Shown: piece by piece, positions 1 to 8,820 of the stretch
Layout of the letters: each line of letters opens with the position of its first letter
Numbering within the stretch: the first letter of the stretch is position 1
Assembly (NCBI GenBank): GCA_965229305.1
Contig: CBDDIZ010000025.1
Location: forward strand, 62,001 to 126,000
Direction of reading: 5' to 3'
From: JALHNI01 sp965229305
Lineage (GTDB): Bacteria; Acidobacteriota; Terriglobia; Bryobacterales; Bryobacteraceae
Length of the DNA: 64,000 nucleotides
Translations under genes and position numbers: made by a program
Notes under the pieces: generated by a model
Database searches by the model: none
The model's input: only the letters and a program-made list of their open reading frames with translations
Told to the model about the DNA's origin: nothing

Positions 1-837
1 CAAGGTCTGCTCGCGCGCCTGTGGGGCGCGGGCTTCCTGCCGAGCCGGTATCAGGGAGTGCAGTTCCGCAACGGCGGCGACCCGGTGCTTCATCTCTCGA
101 ATCCGCCCGGCATTACGCGCGAACAACGCCGCAACCAGCTCGACGGCTTGACAGCGCTGAATCGCCACCTCGAAGAGCGCGTGGGCGACCCCGAAATCGA
201 AACACGTATCGCGCAATACGAAATGGCGTTCCGCATGCAGACGTCCGTGCCCGATCTGGCGGACATTTCGAAGGAACCCGAAAGCGTCCTCAAGCTCTAC
301 GGCGACGACGTCAAAAAGCCCGGCACCTTCGCGGCGAACTGCCTGTTGGCCCGACGCTTGGCCGAACGTGACGTCCGCTTCATTCAGCTCTATCATCGCG
401 GCTGGGATCATCACGGCGGACTCACCGAAAAGCTGCCCGCCATGGCCCGCGACGTTGACCAGCCCTCCGCCGGCCTCATCCAGGACCTCAAGCAACGCGA
501 CTTACTCAAAGACACACTCGTCATCTGGGGCGGTGAGTTCGGCCGCACGGTTTACGCCCAGGGTCAGCACAAGCCGCAAAGCTACGGCCGCGACCACCAC
601 GGCCGCGTCTTTTCCATGTGGATGGCCGGTGGCGGCGTGAAGCCCGGCATGAGTTACGGCACCTCCGACGACTACGGCTTCAACGTGGCGGAAAACGGCG
701 TCCACGTCCACGACTTACAGGCCACCATCCTCCACTTACTCGGCATCGACCACACGCGTCTCACTTACCGCTTCCAGGGACGCCAGTTCCGGCTCACCGA
801 CGTCCACGGACAGGTGGTCCGCGACATCGTTAGCTAG
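1..837 (+). CDS. DUF1501 family protein, 3' part
   Basis: The frame is open from base 1, so the gene starts outside the window; about 278 C-terminal residues are present. The segment GWDHHGG, followed later by WGGEFGRT and the ending HDLQATILHLLGID, is typical of the DUF1501 (sulfatase/alkaline-phosphatase-fold) proteins that are abundant in Acidobacteria and Planctomycetes. Family members usually carry a Tat signal and sit next to DUF1549/DUF1553 cytochrome-like genes; both would lie upstream and cannot be seen. The substrate is unknown. The stop is TAG at 835-837, 10 bases before the convergent permease gene ends. Confidence 0.85.
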   Translation, partial: QGLLARLWGAGFLPSRYQGVQFRNGGDPVLHLSNPPGITREQRRNQLDGLTALNRHLEERVGDPEIETRIAQYEMAFRMQTSVPDLADISKEPESVLKLYGDDVKKPGTFAANCLLARRLAERDVRFIQLYHRGWDHHGGLTEKLPAMARDVDQPSAGLIQDLKQRDLLKDTLVIWGGEFGRTVYAQGQHKPQSYGRDHHGRVFSMWMAGGGVKPGMSYGTSDDYGFNVAENGVHVHDLQATILHLLGIDHTRLTYRFQGRQFRLTDVHGQVVRDIVS

Positions 838-847
838 CGCGGCTCGC

Positions 848-3439
848 TTACTCGATCCGCAGCGCCAGCATCGGCTCCACCGTGGCCGCGCGCCGCGCGG
901 GGATCAAACCAGCCAACAGGCCGACCGTCACGAGCAGTCCGGCCGCCGCCATCAGCGGCCAAGGATCATCCGCTCGCACCGCGTGAAGCCAGGAGGCGAG
1001 CCCTCGTCCCGCGGCCATCGCCAGCAACATCCCCAGCCCTGCGCCCCAGGCCAGCAAGCGTCCCGCCGATCGCAGCACCTCCCAGGCGATATCCGCCGGC
1101 CGCGCTCCCAGGGCCATGCGCACGCCAATCTCGCGCTGCCTACGCGACACGGTAAAAGCCAGCATGCCGAACAGACCGGTGGTCGCCATCATCAGCGTCA
1201 CCAGGCCAAACCCGGTGACGAGCAGCATCATCTGCCGCTCGATCGCGATCGCGTCATCAACGGCCTGCCGCATCGTCCTCGCCCGAATAATCGGTAAGCT
1301 CGCGTCTAACTCACGCACCACCCGGCGTAAGTCGTTCAGGACCGCCGCCTCCGGAGACGTTACATGCAAAGAAACAAACTGTAACTGCGGAGCCAGAGTA
1401 TAGGAGAAATAGGCTTCCGGTTGCACTGCCTTCTCGGCGGGGCCGAAGTAACGCGTATCGCCAATCACGCCGACAATACGAGCCCACGGCGCTTGGCCCA
1501 TCCGGACGCGCGTCCCGATCGCTGGCCGATCGCGCAGCAATTGGCGCACGAAAGCTTCGTTGACCACCACGGCCGGCTCGCCCACCCCTTCATCGTGCAA
1601 GTTGAAATAGCGGCCGGCGCGCAACGGGAGGCCCAACGTGCGGAAGTAGTCCGGCGTCACGAGCGCCCCGCGTGCGGACAAGTCCCAGGGGTTGCGCGGC
1701 GACGGTTGGCCCTCCACCGCCATCGGTGCCCGCATCAGCGTGCCGCCTAGCGGGATGCTGTCGGAGGCCGCGGCGCTCTCCACGCCCGGCAGTTGCCTCA
1801 CCCGCTCCAGCAGCGCCTCCCAAAACTGGCGTCGACTGGCGGGCGTGGGATAGCGCGCGTCGGGTAACGTCAATTGAAACGTCAGCAACTGGTCGGTCCG
1901 GTAGCCCACCTTCGTCTCCCACAGCCGCAGGAAGCTCTTCGCCAGGACGCCGGAGAAGCCGAGCAGCGCGACGGCCAGCGCCACTTCCAGGACCACCAGG
2001 CCGCTCAATGACCGCGCCTGCTTCAGTCCCCTTTCGAGGTTCACGCGCGAAGCCCGCAGCGCGGGCCAGCCACTAGCAACTAAGGCCGTCACCATCGTGA
2101 AGCCGACCGCGAAGGCCACCAACGAATATCCTGGCGTCAGCATCTCGCCTAACTGCAGCGCCGGCGGCGCCGCCAGCGTGGCCAATCGTAACAGCCACCC
2201 CGCCAGCAGCACCCCGAGTAACGACGCCAGGGCCGCCAGCCAAAGGCCTTCCGCCAGCAGTAACCGCACCACTCTCCAGCGCCCCGCCCCCAGCGCCAGA
2301 CGTACGGCGATCTCCCGCGATCGCCCGGTCCCCCGCGCCAGCAACAAGCTCGCGACGTTGGCGCAGCCCGTCAGCCACACCATCAACGCCGCCCCTCCGA
2401 ACAGCACCATCGGCGATCGCACCGGCCGCCACAGATCCTCGCGCAGACTGCGCACCTGCGCGCTCCAACCTTCATTCTCGAGATACTCGCGTGCTAAGCG
2501 CCGGCTGATTTCGTTCATCTGCTCCTGCGCGGTAACCAGCGACACGCCCGGCTTCAGTCGCGCATAAGCTGCATACTGATGCTGCAAACGGCTGAGCGTG
2601 CGAACACTCACCGGTGTCCAGTACTCCGCGACCCCGCTGCCGGCTTCGCTAAAGCGGAAGCCCGGCGGCATCACGCCCACCACCACGCACGGCCGGTCAT
2701 TCATCGTGACCGGACGGCCCACGGCGTCCGCGCTTCCGCCCCAGCGTCGCAGCCAGAGACCATGGCTCGCCACCAGCACGCAGGCAGCGCCCGGTTGATG
2801 CTCCTCCCGGACGAACGTTCGGCCTCGCTGCGGCTGGACCCCGAGCACCCCGAAGAATTCTTCGGACACCGCGCGGCCCTCCACACGTTCGGGGTCGTCC
2901 GTTCCCGTGAAGGTGCCGTGGGTCATCTCAGCGAAGGCCATTCGTTCGAAGACGTCGCTCGCGGCCCGCCAATCGCGAAAGTTCGCCTGCGAAACGAAGC
3001 CACCGTGACCGTTACGGTCCACTTCGGCCAGTCGCACCAAACGCTCAGGCTCGGGGTACGGCAGCGAGCGGCTCCAGAGCGCTTCAGCTAGCGCGTACAC
3101 CGCTAAGCTCGCGCCGACTCCGAAGGCGAGCGTCATCACCCCTAACGCCGCGAACCACGGAGCTTTGGCGAGTGTCCGCGCGGCGTAACCCAAGTCGCGG
3201 AACCCGTCGATCAGCCCTTGCGTCCGCCGATGATCGCGGCATTCCTCCTCCAGCGCGGGCACATTTCCCAACGCGCGCCGCGCCGCCAGCTTCGCCTCGG
3301 CGCGAGTCAGTCCTTCGTTCACCAACTCGGCCTCGAGATGCTCCAGATGAAAGGTCAGTTCCCGCGCGAGTTCCTCATCCACTTGGCGTTGCTGAAGCAA
3401 CGAACGCAGCCGCTGGATAACAATTCGTAGCAACCTCAT
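848..3439 (-). CDS. ADOP family ABC transporter permease (MacB/FtsX-like)
   Basis: This 863-aa inner-membrane protein has the layout of the acidobacterial duplicated orphan permeases. It has a cytosolic N-terminal helical segment (about residues 1-90, with EELARELTFHLEHLEAEL), a first TM helix near 95-115, a periplasmic MacB-PCD-like domain, FtsX-type TM bundles near 350-470 (LFGGAALMVWLTGCANVASL, then SREIAVRLALGAGRWRVV), a second periplasmic domain, and a C-terminal FtsX bundle with RQREIGVRMALGARPADI. No ATPase gene is adjacent, as is usual for this group. The PadR gene lies 4 bases upstream on the same strand, so the two are almost certainly co-transcribed. The transported substrate is unknown. 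Confidence 0.9.
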   Translation of the reverse strand: MRLLRIVIQRLRSLLQQRQVDEELARELTFHLEHLEAELVNEGLTRAEAKLAARRALGNVPALEEECRDHRRTQGLIDGFRDLGYAARTLAKAPWFAALGVMTLAFGVGASLAVYALAEALWSRSLPYPEPERLVRLAEVDRNGHGGFVSQANFRDWRAASDVFERMAFAEMTHGTFTGTDDPERVEGRAVSEEFFGVLGVQPQRGRTFVREEHQPGAACVLVASHGLWLRRWGGSADAVGRPVTMNDRPCVVVGVMPPGFRFSEAGSGVAEYWTPVSVRTLSRLQHQYAAYARLKPGVSLVTAQEQMNEISRRLAREYLENEGWSAQVRSLREDLWRPVRSPMVLFGGAALMVWLTGCANVASLLLARGTGRSREIAVRLALGAGRWRVVRLLLAEGLWLAALASLLGVLLAGWLLRLATLAAPPALQLGEMLTPGYSLVAFAVGFTMVTALVASGWPALRASRVNLERGLKQARSLSGLVVLEVALAVALLGFSGVLAKSFLRLWETKVGYRTDQLLTFQLTLPDARYPTPASRRQFWEALLERVRQLPGVESAAASDSIPLGGTLMRAPMAVEGQPSPRNPWDLSARGALVTPDYFRTLGLPLRAGRYFNLHDEGVGEPAVVVNEAFVRQLLRDRPAIGTRVRMGQAPWARIVGVIGDTRYFGPAEKAVQPEAYFSYTLAPQLQFVSLHVTSPEAAVLNDLRRVVRELDASLPIIRARTMRQAVDDAIAIERQMMLLVTGFGLVTLMMATTGLFGMLAFTVSRRQREIGVRMALGARPADIAWEVLRSAGRLLAWGAGLGMLLAMAAGRGLASWLHAVRADDPWPLMAAAGLLVTVGLLAGLIPARRAATVEPMLALRIE

Positions 3440-3443
3440 CCGT

Positions 3444-3779
3444 TCAGTTCCGCTGCAACACCAACTGCACCGCGGAAGAAAGACGAGACCAGCTCTCCAA
3501 CTCGCGCTCCAATTGCCGCCGTCCCTCGCGCGTCAACGTATAGAACTTGGCGTCCCGCCCCGAGTCACTCGCCTTCCATTCGGCGGTAACCCAGCCTTGC
3601 TGTTCCAAGCGATGCAAGGCCGGATAGAGCGATCCCTGCTGCACCGCCAACACTTCATCGGAGAGCGACTGAATGCGCTTCGCGATCCCCCAACCGTGGG
3701 CCGGCTCGCGGCTGATCGACTTCAAAATTAAAAGATCCAACGTCCCCTGCAACAGATCGGACGGCTTTGGCATGGACAC
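3444..3779 (-). CDS. PadR family transcriptional regulator
   Basis: This 111-aa protein has the PadR winged-helix signature: LLQGTLDLLILKSI, then GWGIAKRIQ, then the wing region QGSLYPALHRLEQQGWV and a C-terminal dimerisation helix. Such regulators pair with ADOP permease genes in Acidobacteria and probably repress their own operon in response to a ligand. It is the first gene of the pair. It is divergent from the ankyrin gene, leaving a 39-base shared region that must hold both promoters. A second in-frame Met two codons in is an alternative start. Confidence 0.92.
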   Translation of the reverse strand: MSMPKPSDLLQGTLDLLILKSISREPAHGWGIAKRIQSLSDEVLAVQQGSLYPALHRLEQQGWVTAEWKASDSGRDAKFYTLTREGRRQLERELESWSRLSSAVQLVLQRN

Positions 3780-3818
3780 CTCGACTATCTACATGTTATA
3801 CCTAGAACGTCTACAATC

Positions 3819-4691
3819 ATGCTTCGCCTTCTGCTTCGTGTCAAGTTGATTTATCTGTTCGCGGCAGACCTGCCCGCCGCTGGTCTGCACGACGCCGTGA
3901 GTCCGTGCCGGGAAGATCGCGTCCGTCAGATCCTCGCTCAACAACCCGCGCTCAACACCTGGAACGGCGAAGGACTCACCCCCCTCCACGTTGCGATTGA
4001 TGCCGGCGAGTTGCCCTGCGTGCGCCTGTTACTGGAAGCAGGCGCAGATCGCCAACTGCGCGATCGGCAAGGCCGCACCGCGCTGGACGCTGCTGACAAG
4101 GTTGCCGACAGGCAAACCCGCGGGACCCTTCGCCTCTATCTGCATACCGTTCGCCCGCCCTCCGCGGACACCGTGCCGGAAGCCGCGCAGCCCATCAAAT
4201 GGTCGCTGGAAGAAGCCGTGCGGCGCCGGCAACCCGAAGTGCTGAAGATGTTTCTCTCACTCGGTGCGGACCCGAACCAGTTCGGCGAGAAAGGCACCAC
4301 GCCGCTCTCCGATGCCGCGCTGAACGGCGATCTGCCCACCGTGCGTGTCTTACTCGAGCGCGGGGCGCGTCCGAATCTGGCGAGCCGGTCCGGCACCTAT
4401 CCTCTGCATGACGCGGCCCTCGGCGATCATCCCGAGATCGTTCGCGCCCTCGCCCAGGCTGGGGCCGACCTGAATCTTCGTGGCGGCGACGAAGCGCAGA
4501 CACCTCTCCACTTCGCTGCCCTCATGGGCAAACTGCGCTCGCTCGAAGCGCTGATCGACTTGGGCGCCGATCTGCAGGTCCAAGATCGGCAGGGACAAAC
4601 ACCGCTGGCCGCAGCCCGCCGGGCTGGGCTCACGGACTCCGTCGCCGCACTCGAGCGCGCCGCTCGCAAAGTAAGTTTCGTTAGTAAGTGA
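3819..4691 (+). CDS. Ankyrin-repeat protein
   Basis: This 290-aa protein contains at least five to six ankyrin repeats, recognisable from segments such as GLTPLHVAIDAGELPCVRLL, GADRQLRDRQGRTALDAA, GADPNQFGEKGTTPLSDAA and TPLHFAALMGKLRSLEALI. The first 20 residues (MLRLLLRVKLIYLFAADLPA) are hydrophobic and could act as a signal peptide, which would place the protein in the periplasm. A partner cannot be inferred. Its last 11 bases overlap the 3' end of the convergent metallo-beta-lactamase-fold gene. Confidence 0.85.
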   Translation: MLRLLLRVKLIYLFAADLPAAGLHDAVSPCREDRVRQILAQQPALNTWNGEGLTPLHVAIDAGELPCVRLLLEAGADRQLRDRQGRTALDAADKVADRQTRGTLRLYLHTVRPPSADTVPEAAQPIKWSLEEAVRRRQPEVLKMFLSLGADPNQFGEKGTTPLSDAALNGDLPTVRVLLERGARPNLASRSGTYPLHDAALGDHPEIVRALAQAGADLNLRGGDEAQTPLHFAALMGKLRSLEALIDLGADLQVQDRQGQTPLAAARRAGLTDSVAALERAARKVSFVSK

Positions 4692-5850
4692 CTTTGTCCT
4701 TTCCTAACTCGGCCAGCACAGAGAACTTGCCTTCCGTGCGATAAATCACTTGGCGATTCGGCGCAGGATGCGCCGACAGCACCTTCGTCACTCGCGCGGC
4801 AACATCCGCCGCGGAACCCGTCTTCTTGGGATTGCGCAGCTTCTCGTTCGTAATGATCAGCGTGTACGCCGCATCCCCGCGGGCCTGACATAGCATCTCC
4901 ACCGTCTCGGCGTCCGGGTTATCGAACGAGCCATCAGCCGACATCACGTACTGATCCGCGGTGATCTTCTCCAGAAACTCCTGCGTCATGTTACGGCTGC
5001 TGCCATGGTGCGGGAACTTCAGAACATCGACGTGGAGCTTGCCATTCTTGAGTAACTTCGCCTCGGCTAAGCCGGTCAGCAGATCGTCCCCGCGCGCGTC
5101 GCCCGTCAGCAGCATCGTTCCATCGCTCGTCTTCGCCAGCACCGCGATGCTCGAGAGGTTCGGCACCGAGTTATCCACAAAGGCCGCGAGCGCTTCGGGC
5201 CGCGGTTTCTTCTTCACTTCGGCTTCCCATTCTTCGCCGAGTTTCTTGAGCCGTGCGGCCGACGGCGTGAGGATCGTCAGCGACAGTCCACCCGGCAGCT
5301 TCACCACCGTCGGCTTGCCCGTGCCTGCCATCACCAGCCCGCGAAAGCCAGCGTTCGGTGGTACGCCGACGCGCGCGGCCGATGCTCGCAAGTCCCTCCC
5401 CTGCCCGACGCTGGCTAGCACGGCGCCGCTGATCGCCGTCGGCTTCGCCACCTTGTCCAGGGCACTTCGTTTGAAGTTCGCCAACACGGACCGAAGCTCT
5501 TCCGGCAATTTCCCCAGCGTCTCATCAAAGCTGTTGAACCACAGCGTCTTGATGTTATAAGGCAGCTCCTTGTCCGCTTCTTTGAGTTTCTCCAACTCGC
5601 CGAACAGCGAGAGAATGCCGCTGATGTGATCCTCATCGATGTGGCTCACCATCACCATCTCCAGGTCTAACTTGCCATCGCTCTTGGCGAAACGCTGGTG
5701 TAACTCGGTGAGCCTCGGCTTCAGCGTCTCTTTATACACGCCCTTCGGCCCGCCGTCGATCAGCAGGAACCGCGGTGCCTTCTTCGTTCCCCAATGCAGG
5801 ATCAGGCTGTCGCCATACTTCGCCTGTAAGGCTTCCAATGTGAAGATCAT
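4681..5850 (-). CDS. ComEC-like metallo-beta-lactamase-fold hydrolase
   Basis: This 389-aa protein lacks an obvious signal peptide. It starts MIFTLEALQAKYGDSLILHW and contains LLIDGGPKGVY, the metal site VSHIDEDHISG (HxDxDH), a later metal ligand in LLTGDARGDDLL, and KFPHHGSSRN. This arrangement matches MBL-fold proteins related to the ComEC/Rec2 hydrolase domain. The most likely activity is phosphodiester or nucleotide hydrolysis; the substrate is unknown. The gene lies 16 bases downstream of the subtilase gene on the same strand, so the two probably form an operon. Confidence 0.85.
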   Translation of the reverse strand: MIFTLEALQAKYGDSLILHWGTKKAPRFLLIDGGPKGVYKETLKPRLTELHQRFAKSDGKLDLEMVMVSHIDEDHISGILSLFGELEKLKEADKELPYNIKTLWFNSFDETLGKLPEELRSVLANFKRSALDKVAKPTAISGAVLASVGQGRDLRASAARVGVPPNAGFRGLVMAGTGKPTVVKLPGGLSLTILTPSAARLKKLGEEWEAEVKKKPRPEALAAFVDNSVPNLSSIAVLAKTSDGTMLLTGDARGDDLLTGLAEAKLLKNGKLHVDVLKFPHHGSSRNMTQEFLEKITADQYVMSADGSFDNPDAETVEMLCQARGDAAYTLIITNEKLRNPKKTGSAADVAARVTKVLSAHPAPNRQVIYRTEGKFSVLAELGKDKVTY

Positions 5851-5866
5851 CTCGCCCCTCCAACTC

Positions 5867-7723
5867 TTAGATCGATTGCAAGGCTCTCAGCACGTCCAGC
5901 AGACCGGCACCCTGAAACGCGCGCTCGCGGCCTAAGTCAGTCGCCGTGCGGCACAGGATCTGTTTCACCCGGAGCGGATCGCCCCGCAGCTCCTGATGAC
6001 GCGCCATTAGCAGGGCCGCCGCCCCGCTCACATGGGGAGCCGCCATGCTCGTTCCGTCCAGCACCGTCGCTTCCTCATTCGGGGTCGCCGAGAGGATCTG
6101 CTCACCCGGCGCCACCAAGTCCGGTTTCATGCGGCCATCGCCCGTCGGTCCGCGGCTCGAGAAGTAAGACACTCCATAGCGATTGGGCATGGAATAGTGC
6201 GTCGACCCCACCGTAATCACATCCTCCGCGTTGCCCGGATCCGTAATACTGATGGCGCGAAAATCGTTCGCCGCGCCGACGCCCGCATCGCCCATGCCCG
6301 AGTTGCCGGCTGCAGCCACCACGGAGATACCATTGGCCACCATGCGATTGGCCTCCTCGCAAATCGGCGTCCGCCCGCAAGCGAAGCTCTTCACGTTATG
6401 CACCAACGACAAACTCAGATTTACGCCGTGAATCACCATCCGGCCACGGTTGGCATTCTTAAAGCGCACATACTGCATCGCCGCCAGCACCACGCTCTCT
6501 TGCGCGGCGCCGTCATCGCCGGTGATCCGCAAGTCGTAGAGCCGGATATCGGGGCAAAGCCCCATCAGCGAGGGCAACTCATCCTTCGAACGATCCCACT
6601 TGCCGCCGATGATCCCCGCCACGTGCGTCCCGTGTTCCACCTTCGGCGCCACATAGCCTTGCTTGCCGGAGACATGCGGCACGTTCAACAGCCCTTCGAG
6701 CACGGCCCAATCGAGAGGCTGGCCATTCAGGAGCCGGGGCTGCAAGTCGCGGGCGATGGTCTCGCGCTGCTGGTCGGTGAGCCCCTTGAGCGTCGAAGCC
6801 TTCGTCTTGCCCTGACTGATGGTCAGCGAAGTCAACTCCGTGAGCCGTGTGAAGTCGAGCGTCTTTTCCACGCGCGTCTCCTCAGCGAACGAGCCGCTCC
6901 CTTTCCCCGCCGTGTCGCCGAGACGAAACGCCGGATGGCGCGCGTCGACCCCGCTATCGATCACGGCCCAGCAGATATCCGAAGTGTCGATGCGAAACAA
7001 CTCGATCGCCGCATCCGCCTTCACAATCAGCCGCGACCGGTAAACGGCGCTATGCACCACGCGATCGGAGAACAGATTCCACAGCACGGCGGGCGTCTTC
7101 GAGGGCTCCGGCACATCAAGATTGTCCAGCACCCCCAGGAGATAGCTCAGGGCTCCGTCGAGCACGGCGCGGGTCAGTTCGCCGTTCTTGAGCTTGCGCG
7201 ATTTCATCTGAAAATGGCCGATGCACCCCACAATGCGCAGCATGTCGAGCACGGGTTGCGTCAGCAACGGCAACTCGTCGCGGTTCACTTTGGTGAAGTC
7301 CGTCAGCAACGCCACCAGATCCGGGCGCCGTTGCAGCGCCTGGATGCCGGCGAAGATCTCGTCGCGAGTCAGGGCGATCCGCTTCCGCCACCATTCGGAT
7401 ACCGGCAGCACAATGCGCACTAAGCCCTCGTAATCGGTGCGGAACATCACATGCGAATCGTTGTAGCTGAGGCGATACTCCTTGTGTCGCGTCTTCATTC
7501 GCGCAGTCTCGCGCTCGGCGCGCTCCCGCAGCGCGCAGAAGAGTTCGCCCACGGTGTGCTGATTGTGGGGAGTCAGAATCAGATCGTGGAACTTACCGGG
7601 CTCCGTGCCGAAGAGAATCCAGACGTCGGGGAGCACGGGGGTATCCTGCGTGAACCGATGGCCCCGCATGCCACTGGCTCGGGGATAAATAATCTCGAGG
7701 ACGTCTTTTTCCGTAAGAGCCAT
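5867..7723 (-). CDS. S8 (subtilisin-like) serine peptidase
   Basis: This 618-aa protein has the complete S8 triad: Asp in WAVIDSGVDARHPAF, His in HGTHVAGIIGG and Ser in DGTSMAAPHVSGAAALL, plus the oxyanion Asn in VVAAAGNSGMGD. The catalytic domain fills roughly residues 250-600. The first 230 residues are an unrecognised N-terminal region without an evident signal peptide, which suggests a cytosolic protease. I chose the ATG at 7723 (MALTEKDVLE) because the longer open frame upstream runs through the neighbouring gene and reads as low-complexity Arg/Gly shadow sequence. The MBL-fold gene follows after 16 bases. Confidence 0.88.
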   Translation of the reverse strand: MALTEKDVLEIIYPRASGMRGHRFTQDTPVLPDVWILFGTEPGKFHDLILTPHNQHTVGELFCALRERAERETARMKTRHKEYRLSYNDSHVMFRTDYEGLVRIVLPVSEWWRKRIALTRDEIFAGIQALQRRPDLVALLTDFTKVNRDELPLLTQPVLDMLRIVGCIGHFQMKSRKLKNGELTRAVLDGALSYLLGVLDNLDVPEPSKTPAVLWNLFSDRVVHSAVYRSRLIVKADAAIELFRIDTSDICWAVIDSGVDARHPAFRLGDTAGKGSGSFAEETRVEKTLDFTRLTELTSLTISQGKTKASTLKGLTDQQRETIARDLQPRLLNGQPLDWAVLEGLLNVPHVSGKQGYVAPKVEHGTHVAGIIGGKWDRSKDELPSLMGLCPDIRLYDLRITGDDGAAQESVVLAAMQYVRFKNANRGRMVIHGVNLSLSLVHNVKSFACGRTPICEEANRMVANGISVVAAAGNSGMGDAGVGAANDFRAISITDPGNAEDVITVGSTHYSMPNRYGVSYFSSRGPTGDGRMKPDLVAPGEQILSATPNEEATVLDGTSMAAPHVSGAAALLMARHQELRGDPLRVKQILCRTATDLGRERAFQGAGLLDVLRALQSI

Positions 7724-7782
7724 TCTTACAGTAGATAACTTTTGCGGAGCGGCGCGTGTAACAGTTTGGCCGCAGCCTCGTT

Positions 7783-8727
7783 CTACTCGCCAGCGTTCAA
7801 CAGACCCCGCGCCGCGGCCAGGCGATAGGCCCCCTGGAGGGTGACGGCCAGACGTTCTCCGTCGGGATCGTGCGCGACATCCACCGGCAGGTACAAGACT
7901 TGACCTTCGCGGCGGGCCAGCGCGTTTCCGACCACCAGAGCACGCATCATCCAGATCGCGGCCCGGACGCTGGGGCATTCCAAGCCCACCCAGCCAAAGT
8001 ACTCGGCACCTCCGCCTGGCAACCCGGTGGCTTCCGTCAGCTTGCTGGCAATGGCCTCCCTCTGCTTGGCCAAGGCCTCTGGCGACACGCCATCTACCAG
8101 CCGGGTGGGCTGCAGCAGCGGCGCGGCCGCCTCCGCAAACATCTCCGCAATCGTCCGCTGCTGGCCGGACCACAAGTGGCTGTCAAAGTAATGGGACGTC
8201 TTGGCGATGGAGGTGATGACGTTCTTGATCTCCTTCTCCAAACGGTAGTGCGGACCGGCGGGCAGTTCCACGATGTCGCCCAGCGTGAAGGCCGAAACGT
8301 TCTCCATGACGATCGCCCGGGTGAGCCAGGGCGCCATGCCGTCCAATGGACAAGTCACGCGGACCCAGCCCGGGTTCGGCGACGGCTCCACCGCTACTTC
8401 GCAGACCATGCGGATGCCCCGGCAGATTTCGTCCACCACGGTGCGATAGCCGACGGGGTCGGCCTCAATCTGCGCGGCGGAAGCAGGTTCGAGCAAGGTG
8501 CCTTTGTGGGGCGGCCCGCCGGCCATCGCTAGGTCGCAGAAGCTGCCCCAGATCTCATCCCACGCGACGCGGCCCGCCGCATCGAACTTGAGTCCCGCGG
8601 AGCCCATCGAGACGGGCTGGACATCCTCGTAGCAATGCTCGTATTCTTCCGGCAGAATCGCTTTCAGCTTGGCATCGAGCGCATCGAGTTCCGCCTGCGT
8701 GGCAACGTTGGATTCGGTTTCGGGCAC
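7783..8727 (-). CDS. Conserved hypothetical protein
   Basis: I do not recognise this 314-aa protein. It is soluble-looking, without a signal peptide or TM segment, and evenly composed. Notable stretches are YEDVQPVSMGSAGLKFDAAG and WDEIWGSFCDLAMAGGPPHK near the N-terminus, and WSGQQRTIAEMFAEAAAPLL and GLECPSVRAAIWMMRALVVG further on. The regular, charged composition and codon usage like its neighbours argue for a real gene. It lies 59 bases upstream of the protease gene on the same strand and may be transcribed with it. Confidence 0.75.
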   Translation of the reverse strand: MPETESNVATQAELDALDAKLKAILPEEYEHCYEDVQPVSMGSAGLKFDAAGRVAWDEIWGSFCDLAMAGGPPHKGTLLEPASAAQIEADPVGYRTVVDEICRGIRMVCEVAVEPSPNPGWVRVTCPLDGMAPWLTRAIVMENVSAFTLGDIVELPAGPHYRLEKEIKNVITSIAKTSHYFDSHLWSGQQRTIAEMFAEAAAPLLQPTRLVDGVSPEALAKQREAIASKLTEATGLPGGGAEYFGWVGLECPSVRAAIWMMRALVVGNALARREGQVLYLPVDVAHDPDGERLAVTLQGAYRLAAARGLLNAGE

Positions 8728-8820
8728 GTCTTCCTTATGCTAACGTAGCCCACCGTGACCGGATCTCCTTTCGTCTGAACGAGCCCGCCGCCGGCCCGGA
8801 TCCTGTGCGATTCTCCGATC

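Noticed and set aside
3780..3818. PadR operator in the divergent gap
   Set aside because: The gap is AT-richer and must hold promoters, but I could not see a convincing inverted repeat.
7724..8173. Upstream extension of the subtilase frame to give a 768-aa protein
   Set aside because: The added 150 residues are Arg/Gly/Ala-rich shadow sequence lying over the 5' neighbour gene; the ATG at 7723 fits better.
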